DNA of 64,000 nt. Origin: Chloroflexi bacterium TSY. Lineage in GTDB: Bacteria; Chloroflexota; Anaerolineae; Caldilineales; Caldilineaceae. Of this stretch, positions 1-10,239 are shown in pieces. The stretch covers positions 1 to 64,000 of the forward strand of contig JAHBNG010000035.1 in NCBI GenBank assembly GCA_019217005.1. The letters are read 5' to 3'. Made by a program: the position numbers and the translations under genes. Under the pieces are notes generated by a model that saw nothing but the letters and a program-made list of their open reading frames with translations, was not told the origin of the DNA and made no database searches. The first letter of the stretch is position 1; every line of letters starts with the position of its first letter.

Positions 1-31
1 AAACGAAGCGATTGAAAAGGTGACATCGAGA

Positions 32-1283
32 ATGACTTCATCAATAACGGTACCGCTAGATATCCCAGAAGTGGAAGTGTTAAGCAGCGAAATCACGTCT
101 GAAAATCATTTATTGATTCGGGCAGAAAGCACCCAAAACAACAGCATGTGGTGTATGCGGAGTTGAGATTGCGTGTACATTTGGCCATGGTCAAGAAATT
201 AGCTTGCGCCATCTCCCAGTTTTGGGCTTGAGACCTACATCTTGATACGGCCCAAACGGGTCAATGTTTGTCGTGTCATTGTGACCCAACAACGACTCAA
301 ATTGTGAGTTGGTATGAACAAAGAAGTCCTCATACACAAGCGTATGATGAATACCTGGTCATGCAACTAATCAACAGTACAATCGAAGATGTAAGCCTCA
401 AAGAAGAAGTTGGGTACGATGCAGTCGTAGGCGCATTGAACCGTCTGATAGAGCCCAAAATCAACTGGGATGAAATCGACGAAATCGGTACGTTGGGGAT
501 TGACGAAATCTCCAGAAGTAAGAAGAAAGAGTGCGATCATTACAGCTCGTCAACCCAAGGGCAAGGTACGGATTCTTGGAGTTCTCCCTGATCGAAAAAA
601 AAGACGGTTAAGGCATTCCTAGAAGAGATTCCTGAGAGACTACGCCCCACCATCAACTATTGCACCACCGACATGTGGGAGGGCTATATCAATGCGATTG
701 ATGAATTTATCAATGAGAATGATGATGTGAATGCATCTCCTGTTGTTGACCGATTTCATGTTGCTCAGAACTATCGAGATGACTTTGACGACCTCCGAAA
801 AAGGAACTCAGACGCTTGAAAAAGAACTGCCTCCTGAAACTTATGACCAAGATTGCAAAGGAATGCTCTGGATCTTACGCAAAATCACTGGCTCTCAATC
901 CTGAAGAGCGGCAGGAGCTTAGACGTTTGTTTGCTCATTCACCAGCCCTTCATCAGGCCTATACCTTTCGAGAAGAATTGACCGCCATCTTCAACCAGGA
1001 ACTCTCTGTTGCTGAACATCGCCTTGAGGCTTGGATTCGCAAAGTTGAACGTTCCTCCCTTGATAACTTTGATGGCTTTATCAAAACCCTGCGCAACCAC
1101 TGGCAATCCATTGTCAACTATTTTGACCAACGCATCAACAGTGGTTTTGTTGAAGGTCTCAATAACAAGATTAAGGTCATCACTCGTCGATGCTATGGCA
1201 TTCGCAATGTCTCTTCTCTTTTTCAACGTATTTGGCTCGATCTCCATGGCAAAGAACGTTTTCCTGTCAACCACAGATCCTGA
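32..1283 (+). pseudogene. Decayed ISL3-family transposase
   Basis: Reading starts at ATG 32 and continues through several frames to the stop at 1281-1283. The order matches ISL3-family (IS204/IS1001/IS1165-type) transposases: an N-terminal Cys-rich zinc-binding part (CGVCG near 150-165, SCHC near 268-280), a central part with an acidic motif (LGIDEIS near 490-510), a second conserved block (TTDMWEGYINAI, about 670-705) and a C-terminal block SGFVEGLNNKIKV at 1141-1180 followed by RRCYGIRN. At least three frame changes (near 155, 590 and 800-820) break it, so no full-length product can be made. I did not find terminal inverted repeats. The left end may lie outside the window and the right end must lie close to 1283, because the next gene begins almost at once. 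The family call rests on motif recognition. Confidence 0.8.
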
Positions 1284-1304
1284 TCAGCCGAATTACTTTA
1301 TAGC

Positions 1305-4300
1305 ATTCGTGTCCATGCCACAACTGTCACTCTCCTGCTTGGCACCTTCCAGGCGAGGTTGGAAGGTGAAGCAACCTCGGCATTTGATTCTGACAAAACG
1401 AGCGCGCTATTGGCCTATTTGGCTATCGAAGCAGGACGTCCCCATCGCCGCGAACGGTTAGCTGGTCTATTTTGGTCGGAAAAGAGCGAGCGACGCGCCC
1501 GGGCCAGTTTGAGCCAAGCACTCCACAATTTACGCAAAACATTGCGTGACTCAAAAACCAATCCTTCTTTCTTCGTGATCAACAGACGATTCAGTTCAAC
1601 CGCCAGCAATTACACCGTCGATGTAAATAGACTCCAGGTTACTCGTCGGATGTGGCGCACATCAAAAGCGGCTCGGCTGGATGTGGGCAGTGTGGTACTT
1701 GCGTTGTACAAGCCATCGATCTGTATCGGGCGACTTCTGGCTGGATTCACCCTGGGGATTGTGCTGAATTTGAGGAATGGCTCCTGATGACGCGTGAACA
1801 TTTGAGTCAGATGGCACAAGCTGTCAGCCTTTTCCACGACTTCGCGCATTATATCGATACTCTCCAAACGTTCGAGCCCGTTCAGCCCTCAAATGAGACA
1901 GCCGAACATCTACAACCAAATCAACCAATTGATAGCAAGCAGCAATCTTTGAAGCGTCCGTCCTTTCAGCGAGAGCCGTCAACAAAAGCGATGCATCCCC
2001 CACCCTTTGTTGCACGTGAGGCGGAGCTTACACAACTTCATCAATGTCTGGATCGAGTTGTAGCGGGAAATGGACAGACAGTTTTTGTCACTGGTGAAGC
2101 TGGACGGGGGAAGACAGCATTGATCCAGCATTTTGCGCGTCAGGCAGCAAGCTCGCATCCCGATCTAATTGTGGTCGGCGGGAATTGCAATGCGTTTACG
2201 GGCGTAGGCGATCCCTTTTTGCCATTCCGGGAGACGCTTGCCCTCCTGGCTGGTGATGTTGAAGCGCGCTTCCGCGCCGGATCCATCAGCACAGCGCAAG
2301 CAGCACAGCTATGGAATTTGCTCCCTGTGACTGTTCAGACGCTACTGGACCATGGGCCGGATCTCATCGGCACTTTTTTAGCAGCAAATTCCTTGGTCGA
2401 ACGCATGAGTCAAATCACTCCTCCGGATGACGAACAGCTCGTACGCTTGAAAAAACATGTAGAACAGATGGTTGGCTGATCGGCAACCGCCTCAGCAAAA
2501 TGATCTGTTGCAACAGGTTGGTAATGTCCCTGTCAGACCAGCAACCAGTGCTCATTCTGATCGATGATCTACAATGGTCAGATACCGGTACGCTCAACCT
2601 GCTTTTCCATTTAGGCGAACGCTGACCCATGTCTCGCTTTTGATCGTTGGCGCGTATCGAGCATCTGAAGTCGCACGTGGTGATGATGGACAGGTGCACC
2701 TTTAACATTGATGGTGAGGGTCGCCATCACGGTCCCATAGGCGTGGCACTCGAAGATAGCGACAATCGCGCCTATGTAGACGCGATTGTGGATATGGCAC
2801 CCAATCATTTAGACACAGAGTTTCGGGATAGGCTCTTCGAATACACCCAGGGCAATTCACTCTTCACCCTGAACTCTGCACAGTTTGCGGGAGCGAGGCA
2901 ATCTGGAGCGCGATGACGACGGCTGTTGGATCGTGGGCGACAAGCTGGATTGGGATATATTGCCAGAACGAGTTGAGGCAACCATTGGGACGCGTATTGC
3001 TCGATTGTCGCCAGAGCTATGTGATTTGTTGACTGTGGCCAGCGTCGAAGGGGAAGTATTTACCGCCGAGGTTGTGGCTCGTGTCCAACAGATTGATGTG
3101 CGTCAAGCAATTCACACGTTCAGCAGCGTATTGGACAAACAGTACGACCTTGTGCGCATGGAGAACATACGGAACATTGGAAATCGCCGCATCGTTCAAT
3201 ATCGATTTCACATCTTGTTTCAACGTTATCTTTATGGGCTATTGGATATAGCGCAGCAGAATGTCTTTCACAATGATGTCGCCCTGTCTCTGGAAAGTCT
3301 GTACAATGGTTTAAACGAGGACTGGGATCAAATTGCAACTCAGTTGGCCTATCATTTCGAGAAGGCAACAGAGTATCAAAAATCAGCACAATATTTGCGT
3401 ATTGTGGGAGAACATTCGTTAAGGCTCTCTGCCGTGTCTGAAGCGATTGCGCAATTGACCAAGGGATTGCGCTTTTGGCTCGGCCGATACGGAGATGAAT
3501 CTAAGGTTAGAGCTCAAATTGCAGTTGTTGTTGAGCACTGCCTATTTGTATTTACAAGGATATGACGGCAACCTCGAAACGCAAACCTGTCTCATTCGTG
3601 CAGAGGAGATATCACGAGAGATAGGAGAAACATCAACGTTATTTACAATCCTGCAGGGCCAATGTTCCAACCATCGCGAGCGGTAAACTCCAAATTTCTC
3701 ATGATATAGCCGAACATCTTTACATATTGCAAACCAAGCAGATGCGCCAGTCATGCTCTGTGCCCATAGTATGGGCGCAACTCTTCTGGAAGGGAAGACT
3801 ACAGGAAGCAATTCAACACCTGAAATTTGCCGAGATTATTAAACCAAATGCGATTGATGTCGAGCATGCATTTACCTATGGTGAAGATCCGCTCATTCAC
3901 GCTCAAGTCCATCGCCAACTAACGTTGTGGTTATTGGGTTATCCTGATCGTGCAGCGCAGGTTAGCAACCAGGCAATTCAACGAGGTCAACAACTGAACA
4001 TCTCTCAAGTCTTTTGATGGCTCTCTATTTCGATGCCGTTTTGCATCTTCACCGTTGCGACGTTGAGTACGTTCAAAAACAAGAAGAACAGATTCGTAAA
4101 CTCGCCGTCGAAAATGAGCTATTGTTCTGGGTAGATTATAGCGAATCTTTTCGCGCTTGGACTTTAGCCAAACAGGGAGCAATTCATCAAGGAATTGAAG
4201 AATTCTATGAGCCGATGATGATTGGTTTGACCCATCTAGATGATGCCGGCAGCGGTCTAACCTGGACAGGTGGCTTGCTTTGCGAAATGTTATTCAAGGC

Positions 4301-4669
4301 AGGTAGAATCGAAGAGGCATCAAACCTAATCGGTATATTGATCGATCACGCTGAGAAGATTTCGAGGCTGGTGGGAACCCGAACTTCATCGGCTTCAGGA
4401 GGGTTTCGGTTACCAAAAGATGAGGTTGGCGCAGAAACTGGTTTCTTCGGGCCATCAAGATTGCTCGCCAGCAAGGCACAAAATCCTGGGAACTGCGCGC
4501 GGCGACGAGTTTGGCCGAACTTTATCAAAATCAGGGCAAGATCAAACACGCTCAGGACGTACTGGCTCCAGTTTATCAATGGTTCACTGAAGGCTTTGAG
4601 ACGCACGATCTGCAAAAGGCAAAAGAATTGCTTGAAGAGCTAAATGTGCAATTAAATGCCTGTTCTTGA
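1305..4669 (+). pseudogene. Decayed BTAD/SARP-type transcriptional regulator with ATPase and TPR domains
   Basis: Pieces in several frames line up as one large regulator. The N-terminus (about 1309-1600) has the winged-helix pattern of SARP-type DNA-binding domains, with a short LLGTFQA strand, then SALLAYLAIEAGRPHRRE and the ARASLSQALHNLRKTL helix. A BTAD-like helical part follows (1652-1860). Next is an ATPase starting FVAREAEL with Walker A GEAGRGKT near 2094-2117 and a Walker B-like LILIDDLQWSD near 2551-2583. The rest (2900-4669) is TPR-like, ending in ELYQNQGKIKHAQDVL and the stop at 4667-4669. Frame changes occur near 1630-1650, 2479, 2625, 2885, 3520, 3690, 4014 and 4360. In the family these are cytoplasmic one-component regulators that sense through the ATPase/TPR part. 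The many lesions argue for a true pseudogene, not a single sequencing error. Confidence 0.8.
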
Positions 4670-4874
4670 ATTCTGTTAAGAAATTTGAGCCCGCTACAGT
4701 TTGCCATAATAGGATTTAAATTTTTTTGCGTAGTCGAATGCACCATTTAGCTGATGATGTCTCCTTTCACTAATTCCTCACATCTTGCAGGCTCATGCCA
4801 TTCGTCTGTCATCAACTTGTACAACCTCAACAGCATCCATTAAGGCCATTCTAGAAAAATAATTATCCATAAAA

Positions 4875-6351
4875 CTTTACTTTCTGGTAAAGGCTTGAGT
4901 GACAAAGGGCAAACCGAAAGGGGCGGAAAAAAGAATCCACCCTGAAAAAACGGGATAAAATGTAAAAATAGTGCTCGGCTAGTTTAAGCAGCGGCATTGA
5001 GGCGGCGATGAGCGAGAACGCCTTTAGGGAAATGGTGTGAAACCGAGGCCTTTTTCCGAAAGTCAGGGTCGAGTTGGTCAGGAGTTGGAAAAAGAGCACT
5101 CGAGAGAACACGGCGCAGCCTGCCGGGAGTGGATTGAGGCTCTCGATCCCAGTAGCCAGTCGGTATGGGAGGAAGAGAAGCGGCTAAATGGGAAAGAAGA
5201 TTGCCAGCAAGCAGCCCCAGTTCAGGTAAGCGGAAACAAGCCTCATCGGCATGAACAAATTGACGATGTAAGCCAATCATCTGCTTGGAAGCCAAGGGGG
5301 GGAGGTTCAACAGGCCAGCGTTCCAGGTAGACAAGATAAATGGTTTCAGGCTGCAAAGTCATAACGGTCGCCAAAACCAAAGGTGTGTTGTAGGCCGGAT
5401 CCTGAATGACGTAAATCGAGTAGGTACGGTTGTATCCACCTTGGTTGTTCTGGGGACGAGATTGTGCCATGCTTGATAGCAAATCAGGCGACCACTATAG
5501 AGAAAGCGACCAGACGAGTCCGGAGTTGTAGCCTCGAGTCGCTTTCCTTATAGCTGCGAGAGCGGACGCACAATATCACCATATTCAGGTGGTCTGCCTT
5601 TTCTTTGCGTTTGGGAACTCATTGCGGCGCACTGTGCAGTTAATGGCTTCCGCAGGACAAATCGGTCTATGCCGCTTTCTAGCATTTCTCTGATTGTAAA
5701 CCCGGCATCGACCACCGCCACTTCGTCTGACTCCAGTGATTTCTTCGTCTCTGTCAGCAGCTTTTTCCGAAACTCACTTTCCTTTGTTCCAACCGTGCAT
5801 CTCATGATTGCCTTGAGCAGTGGCACTCGCTTCCCGCCTATCTCCCCCGAGCTTATCATCACTCCAAAGATGAGCGCGGGCAATGCCCGACGAGCCGTTG
5901 AGTTATAGAGTCGGTTCACTTTCCCTTGCAGCTTCGGTCGCCAGAACCCTGTGATATCTATGCTTTTCACTCGGTACCCTTCTAACTTTTTTGCCTCCCA
6001 TTCCCCTTGCCACGACCCCAGCAGACTTGTGATATCCCATGATCCATATCGAAAGCTCCACCAGCTTCGCCGGAGCTCCTCATCTTCAAACCCGCTTTCT
6101 TTCAATGCGCTATGGATTGCTCCTCGACTTTTCAGAAACGACCCATTCAGCATTGCCCACATCAGACGCATTACATTTACGTTTGTTCCCATCGGCGTTA
6201 CTTGCAATACATTCATCAGTACTGCTATAGTTATTTCTGGCGCGGTTAGCATTCCTTCCTCCTTTTTGGGTTCTCTACCTTTAGGATGAACTGCTAACCG
6301 CTTTTTGTCACATTTCTCACCTCATCTCTTTTCTTTTACCAGAAAGTAAAG
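4875..6351 (-). mobile_element. IS copy 1 of the CTTTACTTTCTGG family, 1477 bp
   Basis: The ends are CTTTACTTTCTGGTAAA at 4875 and its complement ending at 6351. The same ends bound copy 2 (37307-38314) and open copy 3 (63093 onward), so this is one dispersed family. It carries a single transposase gene read on the minus strand, which is frameshifted here. Copy 2 has a clear 5-bp target duplication. Copy 1 has only AT-rich flanks (TAAAA left, TTAAA right) that fit imperfectly. No host gene can be recognised as the target. The family resembles IS4-superfamily DDE elements, but I cannot assign it to a named one. Confidence 0.85.
4984..6252 (-). pseudogene. DDE transposase of IS copy 1, frameshifted
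   Basis: The reading frame starts at ATG 6252 (MLTAPEITIAVLMNVLQV) and runs to a premature stop at 5548, just after YGDIVRPLSQL. The rest continues in other frames, 5482-5243 and 5334-4984, ending in HRRLNAAA. Candidate catalytic features are the Asp of VAVVDAGFTIREM and a late LERWPVE motif followed by SKQMIGLHRQF, the arrangement seen in IS4-like DDE transposases, where the Glu comes from the WPVE/WxIE segment. Copy 3 keeps the second half (LSRCYRGKRLEATTP onward) in one frame, which shows what the undamaged protein should look like: about 420 residues. A gene 'complete' only in its first half cannot transpose alone. Confidence 0.8.
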
Positions 6352-6356
6352 TTAAA

Positions 6357-6487
6357 AGAGTTGTTCCGAAATAACGAGATGAATATCGATGACCGCATTC
6401 CGGGAATGGACCAGGAGTTGTTTCGGTCGAGAGAGTTTGCTTGGTCCATTCCCGGAATGCTCCGCCTGCTTATTTCGGAACAACTCT
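6357..6487. repeat. 131-bp nested palindrome
   Basis: Two perfect inverted repeats sit one inside the other. The outer arms are 6357-6373 (AGAGTTGTTCCGAAATA) and 6471-6487, 17 bp. The inner arms are 6395-6413 and 6442-6460 (GCATTCCGGGAATGGACCA), 19 bp. It begins 5 bp beyond the right end of IS copy 1. It has no coding capacity. The shape suits a MITE or a REP-type cruciform. Confidence 0.8.
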
Positions 6488-6488
6488 A

Positions 6489-6620
6489 AGAGCGTGTATT
6501 AAAAGTGTCAAAGCGTGTCATTCTGAGTGGAGGAACGGAGCGAAGAATCTTCTTTTTGCACTTGGAACGGTGGATTCTTCGTCCCAAAACCTCCTCAGAA
6601 TGACTTTTAAAACACGCTCT
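6489..6620. repeat. Short inverted-repeat element (MITE-like)
   Basis: The ends are AGAGCGTGTATTAAAA at 6489 and TTTTAAAACACGCTCT ending at 6620, a 16-bp inverted repeat with one mismatch. Inside, a second pair flanks a central part (GTCATTCTGAG near 6518 and CTCAGAATGAC near 6594). It starts 2 bp after the preceding palindrome. There is no open frame of interest. Only one copy is in the window. Confidence 0.7.
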
Positions 6621-6648
6621 AAAGACCAACTCGCCTGCCTGGAATGGC

Positions 6649-6697
6649 TTTGGCTTTTCCTGTCGAAGTGGACATTTTATTTTCTGGAAAAGCCAAA
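6649..6697. terminator. 12-bp inverted repeat, possible terminator
   Basis: TTTGGCTTTTCC at 6649-6660 pairs with GGAAAAGCCAAA at 6686-6697 across a 25-nt loop, and A- and T-rich runs flank it. No intact gene ends nearby, so its role is uncertain; it could be another remnant repeat. Confidence 0.35.
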
Positions 6698-6848
6698 AAG
6701 GCCGTGAATAATTCAGAATATTCATGCCTGATTCGTGGGTCTGTTCTCTACTCTGCTTTTCTTTTCTGTTGAACGTTATCGATAGTTCTAAAAACCGCTT
6801 GAGAATCTCTTGAGACCTGCGGGCTATGCTCGCTTTGACTACGACAGC

Positions 6849-6881
6849 CTAAGATATGAATTTATGTTATCCATATCTTAG
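6849..6881. promoter_or_regulatory. Operator-like palindrome upstream of the first beta-helix gene
   Basis: A perfect 10-bp inverted repeat, CTAAGATATG (6849-6858) and CATATCTTAG (6872-6881), lies about 70 bp before the beta-helix start. The spacing and symmetry suit a dimeric regulator site or a leader hairpin. Apart from this and the repeats above, the 600 bases between 6352 and 6948 hold no gene I can support. Confidence 0.4.
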
Positions 6882-6948
6882 TGGAATCTACGTGGAGATT
6901 GAGCAAGAAGATTGTTTTTGTCTTTGAGCATACAGGAGGAAAATGAAG

Positions 6949-8430
6949 ATGGCACGCTTACCCATACCAGAACAGGATAGCGGAGAGAGGGGGGACCTAC
7001 TCAATGAGTTTTTACGCGTATCTCACAATGAGGATGGCACATTATCGGGTGTCATAGATGTTATCAATGTGCAACACTTTGTCACGGAGCCAGATGCCGA
7101 TTATACAGCCCCAATCCAACGGGCCGTTGCAAAGGCTGGCAAGAGAACGCCTATTCTCTACTTCCCGCCAGGCGAATATAAGGTTTCCGGTACGATCTCC
7201 GTAACGCTCAATGCCCTTACCATCCTCGGCCACGGCGCCCGTATTATACAGACACGGGAGAAAACGTCTCTCTTTCGTTTTTTCAATTGTGAATCTGTAA
7301 CAGTTGAGGGATTGCGCCTTATGGGTGTGGGGAGAGATTATGACAAAGAACGAGTCACTGCCGCTATTGGATTTGTGTTTGACTCTTGTAAAAATGTGTT
7401 CGTCAAGAATTGCCAGTTCAAATATTTTGGCATGAGCGGAATCTATTTAAATGGTTCAACGGATGTATCCATTGTAAATTGTAGCATCGAAGGGACAGGC
7501 AATATCCCTCCAGAGAAGACAGAGTCTGAAATTGAGTGGTGGGACAACTATCAATTTGGAATTTATACCCCGTCCAGTGCAAATCGAGGACCCTTGCAGA
7601 TTACCAATTGTGAAATTTCACAAACAGCGATTGGCATTTATTCTGCTGGCGGTTGGGATGCAATCTCAATCACGGACAACTACATTCATGATATTCCAGG
7701 TCAACATGGCGTTTATCTGGATAATCCAAGAAATGTGACGTTCGGCAACAATATTCTGCGCAACTGTATAATTGTGGGCATAAAGTTCCAGATCACAGCA
7801 GCATCGCCACACGACAACGAGAACATCACCGTTACTGGCAACATTGTAGAAAACACGGGAGCGGATGATGATGCAAGAGACGGTAGACTGGACATTCTAT
7901 TCATTCAGGCTGGCGCTAATGCCAAAAATCCTTTTCGAAACGTAACTGTGGTGGGCAATACCGTAAAGAGGAGTGATACAGGAATCGATTGTCGTCACTG
8001 TATCGGCATTACGATTGCGAATAATATCATACAGGATATAGATACGTTGTATGGCATTCGAACGGAAAGTTGTAGTTTGCTCCAAGTTTCCGGCAACACC
8101 TGTTATCGCATTGGCGCAACGGGACTGTCTATCTCGTGTGAGCCGAAAGAGGCAGAAACCGATGTCTCGATTATTTCGAACAATCTCATTGTGGCGCCAG
8201 GCACGAATCCGAACCATCGCTATCCAGTTGGCGGAATCTATATCACCAGCAATGATGACAAGGGGCAGACGGCCTATGTTCACAACAACGTCTTGCGAAC
8301 GGCTGACAATGATCTTGATTATGCATTACGAAGCCATATATCCGTGACAATCGACGAGCGAGATAATCATTTCCCCGCTGATTTAAGCGTTCAGATCGAT
8401 GGTACGCGCTTAGATGATGCTGTCAGTTAG
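6949..8430 (+). CDS. Right-handed parallel beta-helix protein (pectate-lyase-like fold)
   Basis: A 493-residue protein. I place the start at ATG 6949 (MARLPIPEQ), because AGGAGG at 6934-6939 is 9 nt away; the ATG at 6943 would be only 3 nt away. The N-terminus LPIPEQDSGERGDLLNEFL, then SHNEDGTL, is a small cap that also starts the neighbouring gene at 9248 and is common on phage-tail-like and surface beta-helix proteins. It is followed by YTAPIQRAVAKAG and ILYFPPGEYKVSGTI, the entry typical of Pectate_lyase_3/GH28-like helices. About ten coils rich in 'N.I' ladders follow (ITNCEIS, ITDNYIH, VTGNIVENT). No signal peptide is visible. A polysaccharide lyase, epimerase or binding role is plausible from the fold, but I see no catalytic set I can name. 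It is adjacent to nucleotide-sugar genes. Confidence 0.8.
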   Translation: MARLPIPEQDSGERGDLLNEFLRVSHNEDGTLSGVIDVINVQHFVTEPDADYTAPIQRAVAKAGKRTPILYFPPGEYKVSGTISVTLNALTILGHGARIIQTREKTSLFRFFNCESVTVEGLRLMGVGRDYDKERVTAAIGFVFDSCKNVFVKNCQFKYFGMSGIYLNGSTDVSIVNCSIEGTGNIPPEKTESEIEWWDNYQFGIYTPSSANRGPLQITNCEISQTAIGIYSAGGWDAISITDNYIHDIPGQHGVYLDNPRNVTFGNNILRNCIIVGIKFQITAASPHDNENITVTGNIVENTGADDDARDGRLDILFIQAGANAKNPFRNVTVVGNTVKRSDTGIDCRHCIGITIANNIIQDIDTLYGIRTESCSLLQVSGNTCYRIGATGLSISCEPKEAETDVSIISNNLIVAPGTNPNHRYPVGGIYITSNDDKGQTAYVHNNVLRTADNDLDYALRSHISVTIDERDNHFPADLSVQIDGTRLDDAVS

Positions 8431-8448
8431 GCTTGAATTTTAGGAAGT

Positions 8449-8516
8449 GTGTCCCAAAATGTGTAAATGCAGCGGTTCTCTGACTGAACAGTGTTCATTT
8501 ACTCACTTTGTGGTAC
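8449..8516 (+). promoter_or_regulatory. Oriented hairpin element, copy R1
   Basis: The left arm is GTGTCCCAAAATGTGTAAAT (8449-8468) and the right arm is CATTTACTCACTTTGTGGTA (8496-8515). Both arms match three other copies (14203, 48181 and, reversed, 40892). The loop carries TTCTCTGAC. It lies 34 nt before ATG 8551. Confidence 0.75.
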
Positions 8517-8550
8517 TCACTCGAATTTTAAGTGAATGGAGGACATAAAC

Positions 8551-8811
8551 ATGCTAAACCAAGCAATAAGTCGACGCTTTTTCCTGATGTCTGCTGGTCA
8601 GACACTAGCCCTGATGACCGCGTTGCGGTATCAAACCCCAACTCTCTTTGCCGTTTCCCAACCTACAACTGAGTGTGTGGCCTATGGAGATGGTTTGTAT
8701 GGTGCAGGTGCATATGGCGGATGTTCACAACCGATAGTCGATGCATCCGCACAGAACTGTCACTGTTCGAGAAGAGTATTTTTGCCTTTCATCACACAAG
8801 AGAAAAATTAA
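8551..8811 (+). CDS. Small Tat-signal secreted protein
   Basis: An 86-residue protein starting at ATG 8551, with GGAGG 9 nt upstream inside ATGGAGGACATAAAC. The N-terminus MLNQAISRRFFLMSAG contains a twin-arginine motif (SRRFFLM) followed by a hydrophobic stretch (TLALMTAL), which predicts export in folded form. The short mature part is Gly/Tyr-rich (YGDGLYGAGAYGGC) with several cysteines. It ends VFLPFITQEKN, which resembles the 'YLPLL' tails of other secreted proteins here. I do not recognise a family. It follows hairpin R1 and lies between two beta-helix genes, so a surface or envelope role is likely. Confidence 0.7.
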   Translation: MLNQAISRRFFLMSAGQTLALMTALRYQTPTLFAVSQPTTECVAYGDGLYGAGAYGGCSQPIVDASAQNCHCSRRVFLPFITQEKN

Positions 8812-8861
8812 GAGTCCAGAATAGCGTGGATGGAAACCAAATCAGCTGAACACAGATTTTT

Positions 8862-9090
8862 TATAGTATCAGTAGATCCAAATTTGGCGTTTTTGGCGAT
8901 TTTCAGTCGAGATTGCAGGGATTTTGGAGTCATTTATTCAGATTTCGGTTACAGAAAACAACCTATTTCATATCTGAAAATCGCCCAAATCTAACGCAAA
9001 AACTAGATATCGACCGGCAAATTTGTATTTATGTCAACTGTTTAGCCAGAATTCTCTCTCAAAACCTGAAATTTGGATCTACTGAGTATA
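8862..9090. repeat. MITE-like element with long inverted ends
   Basis: CAGTAGATCCAAATTT at 8870-8885 pairs perfectly with 9069-9084, and the match extends imperfectly outward (TATAGTAT at 8862 against ACTGAGTATA ending 9090). The inside is AT-rich and non-coding, with a further complementary pair (GGCGATTTTCAG near 8894 and CTGAAAATCGCC near 8976). One copy is seen in the window. The only other content of 8812-9247 is the short GCTGA repeat at 9130-9162. Confidence 0.6.
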
Positions 9091-9129
9091 GGAAAGTATA
9101 AAATCAGCCAATAGGTGGAACCAGATTCT

Positions 9130-9162
9130 GGCTGAAAGCTGACGGCTGATTAGCTGAAAGCT
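9130..9162. repeat. Short imperfect GCTGA tandem repeat
   Basis: Four units of the type GCTGA(A/C)(A/G) occur in a row, followed by a T run. A similar tract, built on GCTGATA, sits at 61099-61146. Both are intergenic and just upstream of a gene. Confidence 0.5.
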
Positions 9163-10239
9163 TTTTTATGTCGATTTGAAAACTTGCTCTATTTGTTCAA
9201 ATTTTCGGTTACCAAATAAATTAGATGTGCTGATGAGGAGAAGAACTATGATACAGTTACCTATACCTGGACAAAGCGATGGCAATTGGGGTGAACAACT
9301 CAACGACTTTCTCCTAGTGAGTCACAACGTTGACGGCACCATAAATAGCTATGCATTTGACAATCAAGGGAGAGAATACTATCTAGAATCGTTTGGCGGC
9401 GGACCAGACAAGACACGGGGCGAAAATGATAATGCACTGGCAGAGATTACAGGTCAACTGAGCATGACGGGCGGCATTATCCGCCTATCGCCAGGGCGTT
9501 GGCATATAAATCTTGACCTCAGCAACCTAAGTGATGTAGGTATCACGGTGGCGGGCAGTGGCTTACGATCAACCACACTCTGGAATGATGATGGGAATGT
9601 CGTAAATGTCTACGGGAGCAGTCGAATTATTCTGAGGGATTTCACAATCGAAGGTGTACGCGGTGCCAAGGTTGGCCTGCTAGCTGGAAGATCAGGGTCA
9701 ATGACACAGGGATATCGGCTACTTTGCGAACAGATTCGTACGTCAGGCTTTTTTTCTGTAGCTGGACTATACGACATGGCGGAATACGGGCTTTTCATCG
9801 ACTGCCAGTTTCGTAATAGCGCAGACAATGCACCTTGTGCTTTTGTTTCTGGGCGCGATGATAAGAACTATGTAACAGATAGTGCAGCGTTGTCAATGGT
9901 TATGACGCGCTTTGTCATGTCTACGTTCATGAAAGACAAATATCGTTTGCCAAAGGAGAACAATGACAGGTTAGAAAGCGGACCGGCCTTTGAATTGGGT
10001 AGCTCAGTATCAAACATTGTATTTGAACAATGTTACTTTCATGCAACCAACAACACCCCTGTGGATACTGAGGAAGACAACCATTTGAGTTCTGAGACCT
10101 TATTTTTGCGCAACGGGAAGGGAATTCTATTCGTTGACGCAATAAGAGCCTGATTCTATTCGATCAAATTCGTCAAAATGCCGAAAAAAGGATAGCCTCA
10201 AAGAAATTCATTAGAGATACCCGATCCAAGGAGGCATTC

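Noticed and set aside
1..1283. ISL3 transposase as the mobiliser of the 155-bp MITE
   Set aside because: Both can involve 8-bp duplications, but the ends of this ISL3 copy are not visible and no GGGGTGGTTC sequence is near it. The link stays untested.
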